From positions 44,063-108,062 of the forward strand of contig JAFZQO010000010.1 of assembly GCA_017620335.1 (NCBI GenBank): a stretch of DNA of 64,000 nucleotides, read 5' to 3'. The notes under the pieces are model-generated. The model ran no database searches. It had not been told where the DNA came from and saw nothing but the letters and a program-made list of their open reading frames with translations. The translations under genes were made by a program, and so were the position numbers. Below, in pieces: positions 40,306 to 49,804 of this stretch. Numbering within the stretch: the stretch's first letter is position 1; every line of letters begins with the position of its first letter. The DNA comes from Bacteroidales bacterium (GTDB lineage Bacteria; Bacteroidota; Bacteroidia; Bacteroidales; UBA932).

Positions 40306-41949
40306 TTATTCCTCCTCAGCCGGGGCGGCGCGCATCATGCGCCAGGGGTTGAATCCCTTGAGCATGGAGAGTGCCTCGCGGTCGGGGGCGTTGCGCATCT
40401 CGCTCTTCACGGAGAAGATCATGGTCGGACAGTCCTCGGGAGTGTAGGCGGGCCACTCGGGGATCTCCTTGCAGTTCGGGTTGCCGGTACGCATGAAGGC
40501 GAGGAGTGCGGCGGACATCTGCTCGGAAACCTTGCGCGGCTCGGGACCGCCGCCGGTGTGGGTCACCATCAGGTCGGTGTTCCTGAACCAGTAGCAGATG
40601 TCGGAGCAGTGGAAGGCGCGGATGCGGCCGTTGAACAGCGGGGCGTTGTAGTCGAACAGCGCGAGATAGACGGGAGCCTCCTGGTTGTACTTGGCGTCCG
40701 CCGTGGCGATGACGTTCTCGCGGTTGGCGACGATCATGTTGACGATCTCGATGGGCTTCTTCTCAGGGAAAGCGGCCTGGAAGGCCTTGAAGACGGTCTC
40801 GGCGTCAGGCTGGCCGAAACTGTCGCGCACGAGGGCGACGGCGTCCTCGACCGAGATGGCCTCCATCTGGGCGTTCTCCTTGCTCAGCGAGAACTCCGAG
40901 GAAGTGGTGCAGAGCATCAGGGGGATATTGTTTGAATGCGCCTGGCGGTCCTGATAGAAGGTGCCGGCAGGAAGGACTTCGCCGTCGGCGACGGGGGCGA
41001 AGCCGCCCATCGCGTCGGTGTTGGCCTGTGCCGCAACGGCATGTGCGAGGGTGTAGTACTCTTCCCAGGGCATGGCCTGGAGTTTTTTGACGTCACCGCC
41101 GACAGCCTTGAGGATGGCCGAGCCGATGGCGGCGGAGGCCACGGGGTCGGAGGCCGAGGTGGCGTTGCCGCTAAGGCCGACCGCCTTGTGGACGAGGCCC
41201 GCCGCGGAAGGCATGGAGATCACGTCGCAGACCTTGGCGCCGCCGCCGGACTGGCCCATGATGGTCACGTTGCCGGGATCGCCGCCGAAGTTGGCGATAT
41301 TGTCATGCACCCACTGCAGGGCAGCCACCAGGTCAAGGACGCCGACGTTGCCGGAGTACTTGAAAGCAGGGTCGCCGCAGGCGGACAGGTCGGTGAAGCC
41401 GAAGGCGTTGAGGCGGTGGTTGACCGAGACGAAGACGATGTCGCCTTCACGGGCGAGGTTGGCTCCGTGATAGCCGTCCTGCTCGATGCTGTTGCCTGCA
41501 GCGAAGCCGCCGCCGTGCATCCACACGAGGACCGGACGCTTCTTCGCGTCGGGGGCGGGAGTCCAGACATTGAGGTTCAGGCAGTCCTCGCTGACGTCGT
41601 AATAGTTCCAGTGGTCCGTGAAGGTGGAGGCGTTGTTCTGCCACTTGTTGTCCATGTTCTGGGGAGCGTCGTTGCCGTAGAACAGTGCGGGGCGGATGCC
41701 GTCCCAGCTGGCGGGCTTCTGCGGAGGCATGAAACGGTTCTCACCGCCGGTGGGGGCGCCGTAAGGGATGCCGAGATAGGTGTACACGCCGTCCAGGATG
41801 TATCCCTGGACCTTTCCGTACTGGGTCTGGGTGATGGCGATGTCGTCGCCGATCTGGAGGCGCGGACCGTCCTCGCGGGGCGCCTGGTTCCCGCACCCGC
41901 AGCAGACGGCCGCGAAGAGTGCGGGAAGGAGTATGCGATAAAGTCTCAT
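40306..41949 (-). CDS. Type B carboxylesterase, lipoprotein
   Basis: 547 residues of the esterase/lipase type B alpha/beta-hydrolase family. Lipoprotein signal (RILLPALFAAVCCGCGN), GVYTYLGIPYGAPTGGENRF, SEDCLNLNVWTP, oxyanion-hole WMHGGGF, nucleophile Ser in IMGQSGGGAKV, and the His region IRAFHCSDICYWF near the end. Probably hydrolyses esters (for example acyl or feruloyl groups) at the cell envelope; substrate unknown. The frame opens to 42102, but ATG 41949 begins the signal peptide and follows a promoter box. Confidence 0.87.
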   Translation of the reverse strand: MRLYRILLPALFAAVCCGCGNQAPREDGPRLQIGDDIAITQTQYGKVQGYILDGVYTYLGIPYGAPTGGENRFMPPQKPASWDGIRPALFYGNDAPQNMDNKWQNNASTFTDHWNYYDVSEDCLNLNVWTPAPDAKKRPVLVWMHGGGFAAGNSIEQDGYHGANLAREGDIVFVSVNHRLNAFGFTDLSACGDPAFKYSGNVGVLDLVAALQWVHDNIANFGGDPGNVTIMGQSGGGAKVCDVISMPSAAGLVHKAVGLSGNATSASDPVASAAIGSAILKAVGGDVKKLQAMPWEEYYTLAHAVAAQANTDAMGGFAPVADGEVLPAGTFYQDRQAHSNNIPLMLCTTSSEFSLSKENAQMEAISVEDAVALVRDSFGQPDAETVFKAFQAAFPEKKPIEIVNMIVANRENVIATADAKYNQEAPVYLALFDYNAPLFNGRIRAFHCSDICYWFRNTDLMVTHTGGGPEPRKVSEQMSAALLAFMRTGNPNCKEIPEWPAYTPEDCPTMIFSVKSEMRNAPDREALSMLKGFNPWRMMRAAPAEEE

Positions 41950-41972
41950 GATGGAAAGGGTTATCAGTGAGG

Positions 41973-41980
41973 CAAAAATA
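41973..41980 (-). promoter_or_regulatory. -7 promoter box (TATTTTTG) for the carboxylesterase
   Basis: Perfect TAnnTTTG on the minus strand, 23 bp before the ATG at 41949. It coincides with the T-rich tail of the yicC terminator. Confidence 0.55.
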
Positions 41981-42014
41981 AACATTCGGAACAGAATCAG
42001 TCTATTCCGAATGT
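41974..42014 (-). terminator. Terminator of yicC
   Basis: Minus strand: ACATTCGGAA (42014-42005), 13-nt loop with three further pairs, TTCCGAATGT (41991-41982), then TTTATTTTT. Lies 24 bp after the yicC stop. Confidence 0.7.
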
Positions 42015-42038
42015 ACAAATGTTTGCTCAAATGCTCCT

Positions 42039-42926
42039 TTACAGGATGTTGAGGCTCTGTTCGCGGATCTTCTCGAGTTCGTCCTTCATCCGGACGACGC
42101 ATTTCTGGATGGCGGCGTGGTTGGCCTTGCTGCCGGTGGTGTTGATCTCGCGGCCCATCTCCTGGATGATGAAGCCGAGTTTCTTTCCGGGGAACGGCTC
42201 GCCGTCGATGGTGTCCATGAAGTACTTGCAGTGCTGGCGCAGGCGGACCTTCTCCTCGTTGATGTCCAGTTTCTCAAGGTAATAAACCATCTCCTGCTCG
42301 AAACGCTCCTTGTCCACCTTGACCTGCAGGTCCTCGAGATTCTTCTGCAGCTTGGCGCGGACCGCATCCAGGCGCTCGGCCTCAAACCCCTCGACCTCGT
42401 CGTACAGGCCGAGGATATTGCGTACGCGCGAGGTGACGTCGCGGTATAAGGCCTCGCCCTCGTGGAGGCGGTAGGTGTCGATGGCGGCCAGGGCCTCGTC
42501 CACGGCCTTTTCCACCAGAGGCCAGTTTTCGTCGGTGACGACGTCCTGCTTTTTCTGGTCGATCACGTCCGGCATCCTCAACAATGTGGCCAGCAGGTAG
42601 TTGGGCTCGTGGAGGGGGAGGTTCACGGCGCCGATCTCGTTGCCGAGGTCCTGGATCTGGCGGAAGTATTCCTTGGCGAGTTCCATGTTGACGGCCTTGG
42701 CGCTGTCGGCGGCGTTGGGCTCCCAGGTCAGGAACATGTCTATGCTGCCGCGCTGGAGCATGTCGGCTATCTTCTTGCGTACGCCCATCTCCCTGTCCTT
42801 GGGCAGGAGGTAGGTCTTGATGTTTATGTCAGCGTTCTTTCCGTTTACGGAACGGAACTCCACGGTGAGCTTTCCGTTTTCAAGCAGGGCTTCGGACTTG
42901 CCGTAGCCGGTCATCGATCTTATCAT
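42039..42926 (-). CDS. YicC family endoribonuclease
   Basis: 295 residues: N-terminal MIRSMTGYGKSEA and VEFRSVNGKNADI, and the C-terminal DUF1732 region with EEKVRLRQHCKYFMDTI, PGKKLGFIIQEMGREINT and SKANHAAIQKCVVRMKDELEKIREQ, all characteristic of YicC/YloC. Members in E. coli and Bacillus cleave RNA, including small RNAs. Divergent from glnS with its own promoter box 23 bp upstream. Confidence 0.92.
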   Translation of the reverse strand: MIRSMTGYGKSEALLENGKLTVEFRSVNGKNADINIKTYLLPKDREMGVRKKIADMLQRGSIDMFLTWEPNAADSAKAVNMELAKEYFRQIQDLGNEIGAVNLPLHEPNYLLATLLRMPDVIDQKKQDVVTDENWPLVEKAVDEALAAIDTYRLHEGEALYRDVTSRVRNILGLYDEVEGFEAERLDAVRAKLQKNLEDLQVKVDKERFEQEMVYYLEKLDINEEKVRLRQHCKYFMDTIDGEPFPGKKLGFIIQEMGREINTTGSKANHAAIQKCVVRMKDELEKIREQSLNIL

Positions 42927-42949
42927 GCCGAAATGTCGTTTTATCCGTG

Positions 42950-42957
42950 CAAAAATA
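42950..42957 (-). promoter_or_regulatory. -7 promoter box (TATTTTTG) for yicC
   Basis: Perfect TAnnTTTG on the minus strand, 23 bp before the yicC ATG at 42926, in the divergent region shared with glnS. Confidence 0.6.
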
Positions 42958-42969
42958 CGAAATTATGGC

Positions 42970-42977
42970 TATTTTTG
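42970..42977 (+). promoter_or_regulatory. -7 promoter box (TATTTTTG) for glnS
   Basis: Perfect TAnnTTTG, 31 bp before the glnS ATG at 43009, only 12 bp from the opposing yicC box. Confidence 0.6.
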
Positions 42978-43008
42978 CATGATTTTCAATTGAATTAAGA
43001 CTGATTGT

Positions 43009-44694
43009 ATGGCTGATATCAACAAACCCGTGGAGGCTGCCGAAGAGCCCCGCAAGCTGAACTTTCTCGAAGAGATCATCGAAAGGGACCTCGCGGAGGG
43101 CAGGTACGACAGCATCCTCACGCGTTTTCCCCCGGAGCCGAACGGCTACCTGCATCTGGGACACGCCAAAAGCCTCTGCATCAATTTCGGCCTTGCCCAG
43201 AAGTACGGAGGCAAGACCAACCTCCGCTACGACGACACCAATCCCACCAAGGAGGACACGGAGTACGTCGACGCCATCAAGGAGGACATCAAATGGCTCG
43301 GGTTCCAGTGGGAGAAGGAATGCTATGCCTCCGACTATTTCGACCAGCTCTACGAGTGGGCCGAGCAGATGATTGAGCGCGGCCAGGCCTATGTGGACGA
43401 CCAGACTGTCGAGGAGATGCGCGAGAACCGCGGCACCGTGGACAAGCCCGGCACCGACAGCCCCTGGAGAAACCGTTCCGTGGAGGAGAACCTACGCCTG
43501 TTCCGCGAGATGAAGGCCGGAAAATACGCCGACGGCGAGAAGGTCCTTCGCGCGAAGATAGACATGGCGCATCCGAACATGATGTTCCGCGACCCCATCC
43601 TCTACCGCATCAAGCACGCTCATCATCACCGCACCGGCGACAAGTGGTGCATCTACCCGATGTACGACTACACCCACGGCCAGTGCGACTCCATCGAGCA
43701 TATAACCCATTCCATCTGCACCCTCGAGTTTGACGTCCACCGTCCCCTATACGACTGGTTCATCGAGACACTTGGCATCTATCCCAGCCACCAGTACGAG
43801 TTCGCCCGCCTGAACCTCACCTATACCCTGATGAGCAAGCGCAAGCTGCTGGAACTTGTCCAGAAGGGCTTCGTCGCGGGCTGGGACGACCCCCGCATGC
43901 CGACGCTCTGCGGCGTCCGCCGCCGCGGCTACACCCCGGAGGCCCTGAAGATGTTCTGCGACAAGATAGGCGTCAGCAAGCGCGACCAGCTCATGGACAT
44001 CCAGCTGCTGGAGTGGTGCGTACGCCAGGACCTCAACGCCCGTTCCAACCGCTACATGGTCGTGTCTGACGATCCGATCAAGGTCACCCTGACCAACTGG
44101 GAGCCAGGAAAGGTGGAGTGGTTCGACTGCCCGCTAAATCCTGCCGAGCCGGAGGGAGCGACCCGCAGGGTCCCCTTCAGCGGCGAACTGCTCATCGACC
44201 GCGCCGACTTTATGGAGGATGCTCCGAAGAAATATTTCCGCCTCAAGCCCGACGGCGAGGTGCGCCTGAAATACACCTATATCATCAAGTGCAACGAGGT
44301 CGTGAAGGATGCGGACGGGAAAGTCGTGGAGCTCAAGTGCACCTACGACCCGGCCACGCGCCCCGGAGGAGGGGAGTGGCGCTCCGTCAAGGGCACCATC
44401 CACTGGGTGTCCGCGGCTCTCGCCAAGGAGGTTGAGCTGCGCCTGTACGACCGCCTCTTCACCCTGGCCGACATGAGCCAGGTGCCCGAGGACAAGGACT
44501 ACAAGGATTTCCTCAATCCCGAGTCGCTGGTCCTCGCAAAGGGCTGGGCCGAGCCCGCCCTGCTGGAGGACAATTCCGGTATAGCCGTCCAGTTCGAGCG
44601 TGTCGGGTATTTCTTCAAGGACCCGGACAGCACGCCGGAGGCACCGGTCTTCAACAAGACCGTGTCGCTCAAGGATTCGTTCAAGATACAGTAA
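43009..44694 (+). CDS. glnS: Glutaminyl-tRNA synthetase
   Basis: 561 residues, class I synthetase. TRFPPEPNGYLHLGHAKS carries the HIGH-type motif, YDDTNPTKEDTEYVDAI the conserved GlnRS/GluRS segment, YDYTHGQCDSIEHITHSICT and LMSKRKLLELV the KMSKS-type loop; a C-terminal anticodon-binding beta-barrel follows. Charges tRNA-Gln directly, so no gatCAB pathway is needed for glutamine. Relevant to the glnK leader, which would sense the charging level this enzyme sets. Converges with the ROK gene, 3 bp apart. Confidence 0.95.
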   Translation: MADINKPVEAAEEPRKLNFLEEIIERDLAEGRYDSILTRFPPEPNGYLHLGHAKSLCINFGLAQKYGGKTNLRYDDTNPTKEDTEYVDAIKEDIKWLGFQWEKECYASDYFDQLYEWAEQMIERGQAYVDDQTVEEMRENRGTVDKPGTDSPWRNRSVEENLRLFREMKAGKYADGEKVLRAKIDMAHPNMMFRDPILYRIKHAHHHRTGDKWCIYPMYDYTHGQCDSIEHITHSICTLEFDVHRPLYDWFIETLGIYPSHQYEFARLNLTYTLMSKRKLLELVQKGFVAGWDDPRMPTLCGVRRRGYTPEALKMFCDKIGVSKRDQLMDIQLLEWCVRQDLNARSNRYMVVSDDPIKVTLTNWEPGKVEWFDCPLNPAEPEGATRRVPFSGELLIDRADFMEDAPKKYFRLKPDGEVRLKYTYIIKCNEVVKDADGKVVELKCTYDPATRPGGGEWRSVKGTIHWVSAALAKEVELRLYDRLFTLADMSQVPEDKDYKDFLNPESLVLAKGWAEPALLEDNSGIAVQFERVGYFFKDPDSTPEAPVFNKTVSLKDSFKIQ

Positions 44695-44697
44695 GCG

Positions 44698-45900
44698 CTA
44701 CAGCGGAAGCCCGAGCAGCTTGCTCCTGGACAGAAGGCAGTCTCCGATCGAGGCTGCCTTTCTGCCTAACTTGGAGAACTGGATGGTCGTGTCGCTGCTC
44801 ACCCTGTTGAGGGACAGCTTGTTGACGGCGGTCTTGATGGGGTACATGAGGTAGTCGCCGCCGACGATGAGGCGGCCTCCCACTATCACCAGGCCGGGGT
44901 TGAAGATGTTGATGATGCCGGCGATGCCGCGGCCGAGCGCGTCGCCGATGTCGCCGATGCCGTCGATGGCCAGGACGTCCTCGTCCTCCACGGCCTTGAG
45001 GATCTCGTCTAGCGTAACGTCGCCGCGCTCGGCGAATCTCTTCGAAAGCGAGGAGGTCTGGCCCTTACTCAGGCGCTCCACTATCATGCGGTGCAGGGCG
45101 GATCCGGAGGCGCCCGTCTCGAGGCAGCCTTTCTTGCCGCAGCGGCAGATCAGGTCGTTGTCGAGGATGGGGAAGTGCCCTATCTCCCCGGAGAATCCGG
45201 ACTTGCCGTAATACAGCCTCCCGTCGAGTATCATGCCCATCCCGAGGCCCCAGCTCAGGTTGATGAAGATGACGTCCTTCTCGTCCTTTACGCAGGTGAG
45301 GTACTCACCGTAGGCCATGGCCCTGGAGTCGTTCTCGATGCTAACCGGCACGTCCAGCTCCCTCTGGAAGAAGTCCTTGAGAGGGATGTCCTCGGTGACG
45401 AAATACGTCAGGCTGTAGCCCTTCTCGGGGTTGACGCGGCCGGAGAGGCTGACGCCCACCCCCAGGACCTGGTTCCAGTCCCTGCCCGTGTGCGCGACGG
45501 AACTGCGGATCATCCGGCAGAGGGAGCGGAACGACTCGGGATTGTCCTCGAGCACGAACTCGATGTCCTGGATGAAGTCGATCAGCTCGCCCTTGAAGTC
45601 GCAGATGGCGATGTGGAAGTGCTGGCGTGCGATGTCCACGCCCACGAAGAAGCCGGCGTCGGGGTTGAGCCCGAAGATGGACGGCCTGCGTCCTCCCGAG
45701 GTGCCCTGCTTGCCGAGGTCCTGGAGAAAACTCTCGTCGATGAGTTCGTTGATGAGCTTGGTCACTGTAGGGACGCTGGCATTGATGCGGGCGCTCAGGT
45801 CGGCTATGCTGTAGCTGCCGGAATCGATGCAGAGTTTAATAATCTGTCTTTTGAGAGCAGCGTTTTTGCTGTCCGTTTCGCTGAAGAAATTCCTGTTCAT
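44698..45900 (-). CDS. ROK family transcriptional regulator
   Basis: 400 residues: N-terminal winged helix-turn-helix (QIIKLCIDSGSYSIADLSAR, SVPTVTKLINELID) and a C-terminal ROK sugar-kinase-like domain with GVDIARQHFHIAI, GVSLSGRVNPEKG, the zinc motif CRCGKKGCLETG after GEIGHFP, and GIAGIINIFNPGLVIVGG. NagC/Mlc/XylR-type regulators bind sugars or sugar phosphates. No sugar operon is adjacent, so the regulon is unknown. Start 45900 is used because the promoter box at 45931-45924 covers the alternative start at 45924. Confidence 0.9.
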   Translation of the reverse strand: MNRNFFSETDSKNAALKRQIIKLCIDSGSYSIADLSARINASVPTVTKLINELIDESFLQDLGKQGTSGGRRPSIFGLNPDAGFFVGVDIARQHFHIAICDFKGELIDFIQDIEFVLEDNPESFRSLCRMIRSSVAHTGRDWNQVLGVGVSLSGRVNPEKGYSLTYFVTEDIPLKDFFQRELDVPVSIENDSRAMAYGEYLTCVKDEKDVIFINLSWGLGMGMILDGRLYYGKSGFSGEIGHFPILDNDLICRCGKKGCLETGASGSALHRMIVERLSKGQTSSLSKRFAERGDVTLDEILKAVEDEDVLAIDGIGDIGDALGRGIAGIINIFNPGLVIVGGRLIVGGDYLMYPIKTAVNKLSLNRVSSDTTIQFSKLGRKAASIGDCLLSRSKLLGLPL

Positions 45901-45923
45901 AATAAATAGGGGCTCAAACTGCA

Positions 45924-45931
45924 CAAATTTA
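45924..45931 (-). promoter_or_regulatory. -7 promoter box (TAAATTTG) for the ROK regulator
   Basis: Perfect TAnnTTTG on the minus strand, 23 bp before ATG 45900. Confidence 0.6.
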
Positions 45932-46024
45932 TAAAATTATTTTCTAATAAACCACCCTTGAATAAAATTATTGTTTAGTTTTTTGCTTAATGACGCATTT
46001 GGGTGACAAATCCAGAATTATTGC

Positions 46025-46032
46025 TATCTTTG
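46025..46032 (+). promoter_or_regulatory. -7 promoter box (TATCTTTG) for the HAMP-like/trkH operon
   Basis: Perfect TAnnTTTG, 22 bp before the ATG at 46055. A TTTG lies at 45998-46001, 23 bp away, slightly long for -33. Confidence 0.55.
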
Positions 46033-46054
46033 TAATTTGTAAGATAGTGTTCAT

Positions 46055-46897
46055 ATGTTTTTGGGCAAGTTAAGAAACCGCATGGCGACCAGGCGCCTGT
46101 CCCTGAGGGAGAAACTGACCCTCAGCATGAGCGCCATAGCCGTCGTACTGGTCGTTTCCGGCATCATCCTGTGGATGGAGTACCGGAGCATGAGCTCGTA
46201 CGTGTCCGGGCTCATCGCGGACAACATCAACTCCATCAACGTGGCCCAGAAGCTGTCAGAGGTCACCAATACCTACAATCTCGACATCCTCTCGGTCATC
46301 GGTGACGAGAGCGCGAGGCTCCCCAACTTCAACCAGGAGGAGTTCGTCTCCAAGTGCGACAGCCTCAAGAAGAACCTCACCTCCGTGAACCTCCTGCCGC
46401 TGGCGGACTCGGTGATGTACTCCTATTCCGCCTACATGCTCACCACCCTGGAACTCGAGGACGTGCTCCTGTCGGATTTCATCGACTCGCGCACATGGTA
46501 TTTCGACCGCCTGCAGCCCAAGTACAACCGCCTGAGGGGCGACATCGACAAGCTGAGCGCGGGCATGTACAACGATCTGAAGAGGAACTCGCTGACCTTC
46601 GACCGCGGCCTGTTCCGTAGCATCATCCCGGGTTTCGGCGCCATTGCCGTCGGCCTGCTCCTCATCGTGCTGCTCCTTTTCTTCATCATGGCCTATTACG
46701 TCAATCCCATCTACAAGATGCTTGACGCCCTGAAGAACTACCGCTCCTACAACAAGAAATACACTTACACCTTCGAGGGTGACGACCAGCTCGCCGAGCT
46801 CAACTCCGGTATTTCCGAGATGGCGTCCGAGAACCACCAGCTCCGGAAGCGCCTCTCGGCGCTCCGCAACTCCACCATTGAGCAGACAAGGCAATGA
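46055..46897 (+). CDS. Two-helix membrane protein with HAMP-like segment
   Basis: 280 residues: basic N-terminus, membrane helix ~24-42 (LSMSAIAVVLVVSGIILWM), a helical periplasmic part of ~150 residues, a second helix ~195-217 (GFGAIAVGLLLIVLLLFFIM), then YYVNPIYKMLDALKNYRS and DDQLAELNSGISEMASENHQ, which read like a HAMP linker followed by a short coiled coil. This is the sensor half of a chemoreceptor or histidine kinase without any output domain. It overlaps trkH by ATGA, so a role in controlling potassium uptake is plausible but unproven. Confidence 0.7.
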   Translation: MFLGKLRNRMATRRLSLREKLTLSMSAIAVVLVVSGIILWMEYRSMSSYVSGLIADNINSINVAQKLSEVTNTYNLDILSVIGDESARLPNFNQEEFVSKCDSLKKNLTSVNLLPLADSVMYSYSAYMLTTLELEDVLLSDFIDSRTWYFDRLQPKYNRLRGDIDKLSAGMYNDLKRNSLTFDRGLFRSIIPGFGAIAVGLLLIVLLLFFIMAYYVNPIYKMLDALKNYRSYNKKYTYTFEGDDQLAELNSGISEMASENHQLRKRLSALRNSTIEQTRQ

Positions 46898-48354
46898 ACG
46901 TAAAGGCGATCAGCAGGAATGTGGGCTATGCGCTCCTCGTGGATGCGCTGTTCATGTTTTTCTCGGTCCTCGTCTCGATCGGGAACGGCAACGACAGCGC
47001 GCTCGCGGCCCTGCTCATCTCTTTCACGCTCACCTTCACCGTAGGCATCTTCCCGTTCATCTTCGTCCGCAAGACTTCCGCCATCACGCTCAAGGACGGC
47101 TACATGGTCATCGTCCTTTCCTGGCTCCTCTCTTTCGTCTTCGGCATGCTTCCGTATGCCCTGTGGGGAGGGCCCTTCACGCTGATGAACGCGTGGTTCG
47201 AAAGCGTGTCGGGCTTCACCACGACCGGCGCCACCATCCTGGACGACATAGAGTCGCTGCCAAACTCCCTCCTGTTCTGGCGCAGCGCCACCCATTTCAT
47301 CGGAGGCTTGGGAGTCGTGGTGTTCCTCCTGCTCATCATCCCTTCCTCAAGCCCCGCCCGCCTGCGTCTCACCAACATGGAGCTGTCATCCCTGAGCAAG
47401 GACAGCTATAACGTCCGTGTCAACAAGATAGTCACCATCTTCGCATATGTCTATCTCGGCCTGTTCGCCGTGGCGTTCCTGAGCTACATGCTGGCCGGGA
47501 TGTCGCCGCTGGATGCCGTAAACCATGCGTTCAGCGTGTGTGCGGCGGGAGGTTTCAGTTCGAAGAACCTGTCGATAGCCGCCTTCGACTCGAGGCTTAT
47601 AGAGGGCCTTACCATGATCTTCATGTACCTGGCGACTATCCATTTCGGCCTCATCTACATGTCCATCGCCACCCGCTCGTTCCGTCCCCTGAACAATCCC
47701 GTCCTTAAATTCTATACCGGCTGCCTTGTGTCCTTCACGATTGTGCTGGCGTTCATACTCAAGCCGGGCGGTTACGAACCTACCTGGGGCCAGGCCCTCT
47801 GGCACAGCGCCTTCCAGATAATGTGCATAGGTTCCAGCACCGGCTTCGCCATCGTGGACAATGCCCAGTGGCCCCTCTCGGCGGGTGTCATCACGCTGTT
47901 CATCGGCATCATCGGAGGTATGGCCGGTTCTACAGCCGGCGGCCTCAAGTCTGACCGCGTGCTAATGCTTCTCAAGTCCATAGGCCGCCAGATACGCCTG
48001 GCGCTGCACCCTTCCGAGGTCCAGGGCATACGCATCGGCAGGAACCTCATCCGTGACGAGGACCTCATGCCCCAGCTGCTATACGTCTCCCTGTTCACGA
48101 TCCTGCTGGCCCTGTCCGTATTCCTCAGCCTCCTGCTGGGCGTCAATACCCACAGTTCCTTCGCCGCCTCGATAAGCACCCTGACCAATGTTGGCCCGGC
48201 GCTGATGGAATTGGGTACGATGGGCAGTTTCAACAGCGTGCCTGAGGCCGCCAAGTTCATCTATTCCATGAACATGTTCTTCGGGCGCATCGAAATTTAC
48301 CCCATATTGGCGGTGCTCTCCATCCTGTTCTCCCGGAACCGATTCAGGAGATGA
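46894..48354 (+). CDS. trkH: TrkH family potassium uptake protein
   Basis: 486 residues with about ten membrane helices in the four-fold MPM pattern of the Trk/Ktr family: selectivity-filter segments SVSGFTTTGATILDD, SVCAAGGFSSKN, CIGSSTGFAIVDN and STLTNVGPALMELG. GGMAGSTAGGLKSDR is the mid-membrane gating loop typical of TrkH. Takes up K+ with a cytosolic TrkA partner, which is not in the window. Coupled to the HAMP-like gene and to the RecD-like gene by short overlaps. Confidence 0.92.
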   Translation: MNVKAISRNVGYALLVDALFMFFSVLVSIGNGNDSALAALLISFTLTFTVGIFPFIFVRKTSAITLKDGYMVIVLSWLLSFVFGMLPYALWGGPFTLMNAWFESVSGFTTTGATILDDIESLPNSLLFWRSATHFIGGLGVVVFLLLIIPSSSPARLRLTNMELSSLSKDSYNVRVNKIVTIFAYVYLGLFAVAFLSYMLAGMSPLDAVNHAFSVCAAGGFSSKNLSIAAFDSRLIEGLTMIFMYLATIHFGLIYMSIATRSFRPLNNPVLKFYTGCLVSFTIVLAFILKPGGYEPTWGQALWHSAFQIMCIGSSTGFAIVDNAQWPLSAGVITLFIGIIGGMAGSTAGGLKSDRVLMLLKSIGRQIRLALHPSEVQGIRIGRNLIRDEDLMPQLLYVSLFTILLALSVFLSLLLGVNTHSSFAASISTLTNVGPALMELGTMGSFNSVPEAAKFIYSMNMFFGRIEIYPILAVLSILFSRNRFRR

Positions 48355-49787
48355 TGGACCGCGGGGAATTCCTATACCGAGACTTCCTTTCGCATCTCGA
48401 CTACGAGCCGACCCCATGCCAGGACCGGCTCCTCAGGGACATAGGCTCGTTCGTGACCTGCGACGACGCCGACATCCTGGTCGTGAACGGCTATGCAGGC
48501 ACCGGCAAGACTACGGCGCTCGCAGCCGTGATAGCGTCCCTGACGGGACTGCACGTGCCCTGCGTGCTGCTCGCGCCCACAGGCAGGGCCGCCAAGGTCC
48601 TGTCCTCCTACGCCGGGCGTCCCGCATATACCGTCCACAAGCATATATATCGCCAGAAATCCGTCGGGAGCGACGGCTTCGGGCAGTTCACCCTTTCCCC
48701 GAACAAGGCAAAGGACACCCTCTTCGTGGTGGACGAGGTGTCGCTGATAGGCATCGAGGAGGCGCAGCAGCGCTCATCGACGGTGTTCGGCACCGGCAAC
48801 CTCCTGGAGGACCTCGTACGCTTCGTGCGGGCCGGGGCCGACTGCCGCATGATACTGGTCGGGGACGCGGCGCAGCTTCCCCCGGTGGGGCTGGACGCCA
48901 GTCCCGCGCTTTCCCGGGAGTACATGGAGGGTTTCGGCGGCGTGCGCTTCGCCACCCTGACCACCGTGGTGCGTCAGGCGCAGGAGTCGGGCATCCTCCG
49001 TAACGCCACGATGCTCCGGGAGCGCATTTCCGGCAGTTCCGGGGACGAGCTTTTCGACGACCTCAGGCTCAGCGTCAAGGGCTTTCCTGATGTGGAAAGG
49101 ATATCCGGAGGGGAGCTCATAGAGAAGATAGCCGATGCATACGGCCGCTACGGAGAGGATGACACGGTCATACTGTGCCGGTCCAACAAGCGCGCCATCC
49201 GCTACAACCTCGGCATCCGTTCCACCGTCCTTTTCAAGGAGGAGCGGCTGGTAAGGGGCGACAAGCTCATGATAGTCAAGAACTGCTACCAGTTCCTGGA
49301 GGACGTAGAGGAGCTGGACTATATCGCCAACGGAGACATTGCGCGGCTCGAGAGCATAAAGCATTTCGAGGACCGGTACGGCCTGCACTTCGCCGACGCC
49401 GTCCTTTCCTTCCCGGATTACAACGACCTGGAGGTCAGGGCCAAGGTATGCCTCGACACCCTGGAGTCGGAGTCCGCTTCGCTCACCTACGAGCAGCAGA
49501 ACGCCCTTTATAACGGCGTCAGCGCGGACTATGCAGACCGCGGGAGCAAGCGCAAGGTCTGGGAGGCCGTCCGGGAGGACCGCTATTTCAACGCCCTGCA
49601 GATCAAGCACGCCGAAGCCATCACCTGCCACAAGTCGCAGGGAGGCCAGTGGCGCTGCGTGTTCATCGACTGCCCCTTCTGGATGGAGGAGCAGACCCTC
49701 GACGACCTGAAATGGCTTTACACGGCACTGACCCGGGCCGTCGAGAAAGTTTACCTGGTCAATTTCAAGGACCGTTTCTTCGAATGA
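48351..49787 (+). CDS. RecD-like ATP-dependent DNA helicase (SF1B)
   Basis: 478 residues: Walker A NGYAGTGKTTALAAV, APTGRAAKVLSSYAG, VVDEVSLIGIEE, LVGDAAQLPPVG, and the C-terminal UvrD-like motif TCHKSQGGQW with YTALTRAVEKVYLV. It lacks the long N-terminal region of RecD2, so it matches the short AAA_30/UvrD_C_2 helicases common in Bacteroidota. No RecBC genes are nearby. Overlaps the trkH end and starts ATGATG at 48351. Confidence 0.87.
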   Translation: MMDRGEFLYRDFLSHLDYEPTPCQDRLLRDIGSFVTCDDADILVVNGYAGTGKTTALAAVIASLTGLHVPCVLLAPTGRAAKVLSSYAGRPAYTVHKHIYRQKSVGSDGFGQFTLSPNKAKDTLFVVDEVSLIGIEEAQQRSSTVFGTGNLLEDLVRFVRAGADCRMILVGDAAQLPPVGLDASPALSREYMEGFGGVRFATLTTVVRQAQESGILRNATMLRERISGSSGDELFDDLRLSVKGFPDVERISGGELIEKIADAYGRYGEDDTVILCRSNKRAIRYNLGIRSTVLFKEERLVRGDKLMIVKNCYQFLEDVEELDYIANGDIARLESIKHFEDRYGLHFADAVLSFPDYNDLEVRAKVCLDTLESESASLTYEQQNALYNGVSADYADRGSKRKVWEAVREDRYFNALQIKHAEAITCHKSQGGQWRCVFIDCPFWMEEQTLDDLKWLYTALTRAVEKVYLVNFKDRFFE

Positions 49788-49804
49788 TATTAGATTGTGA
49801 TAAG

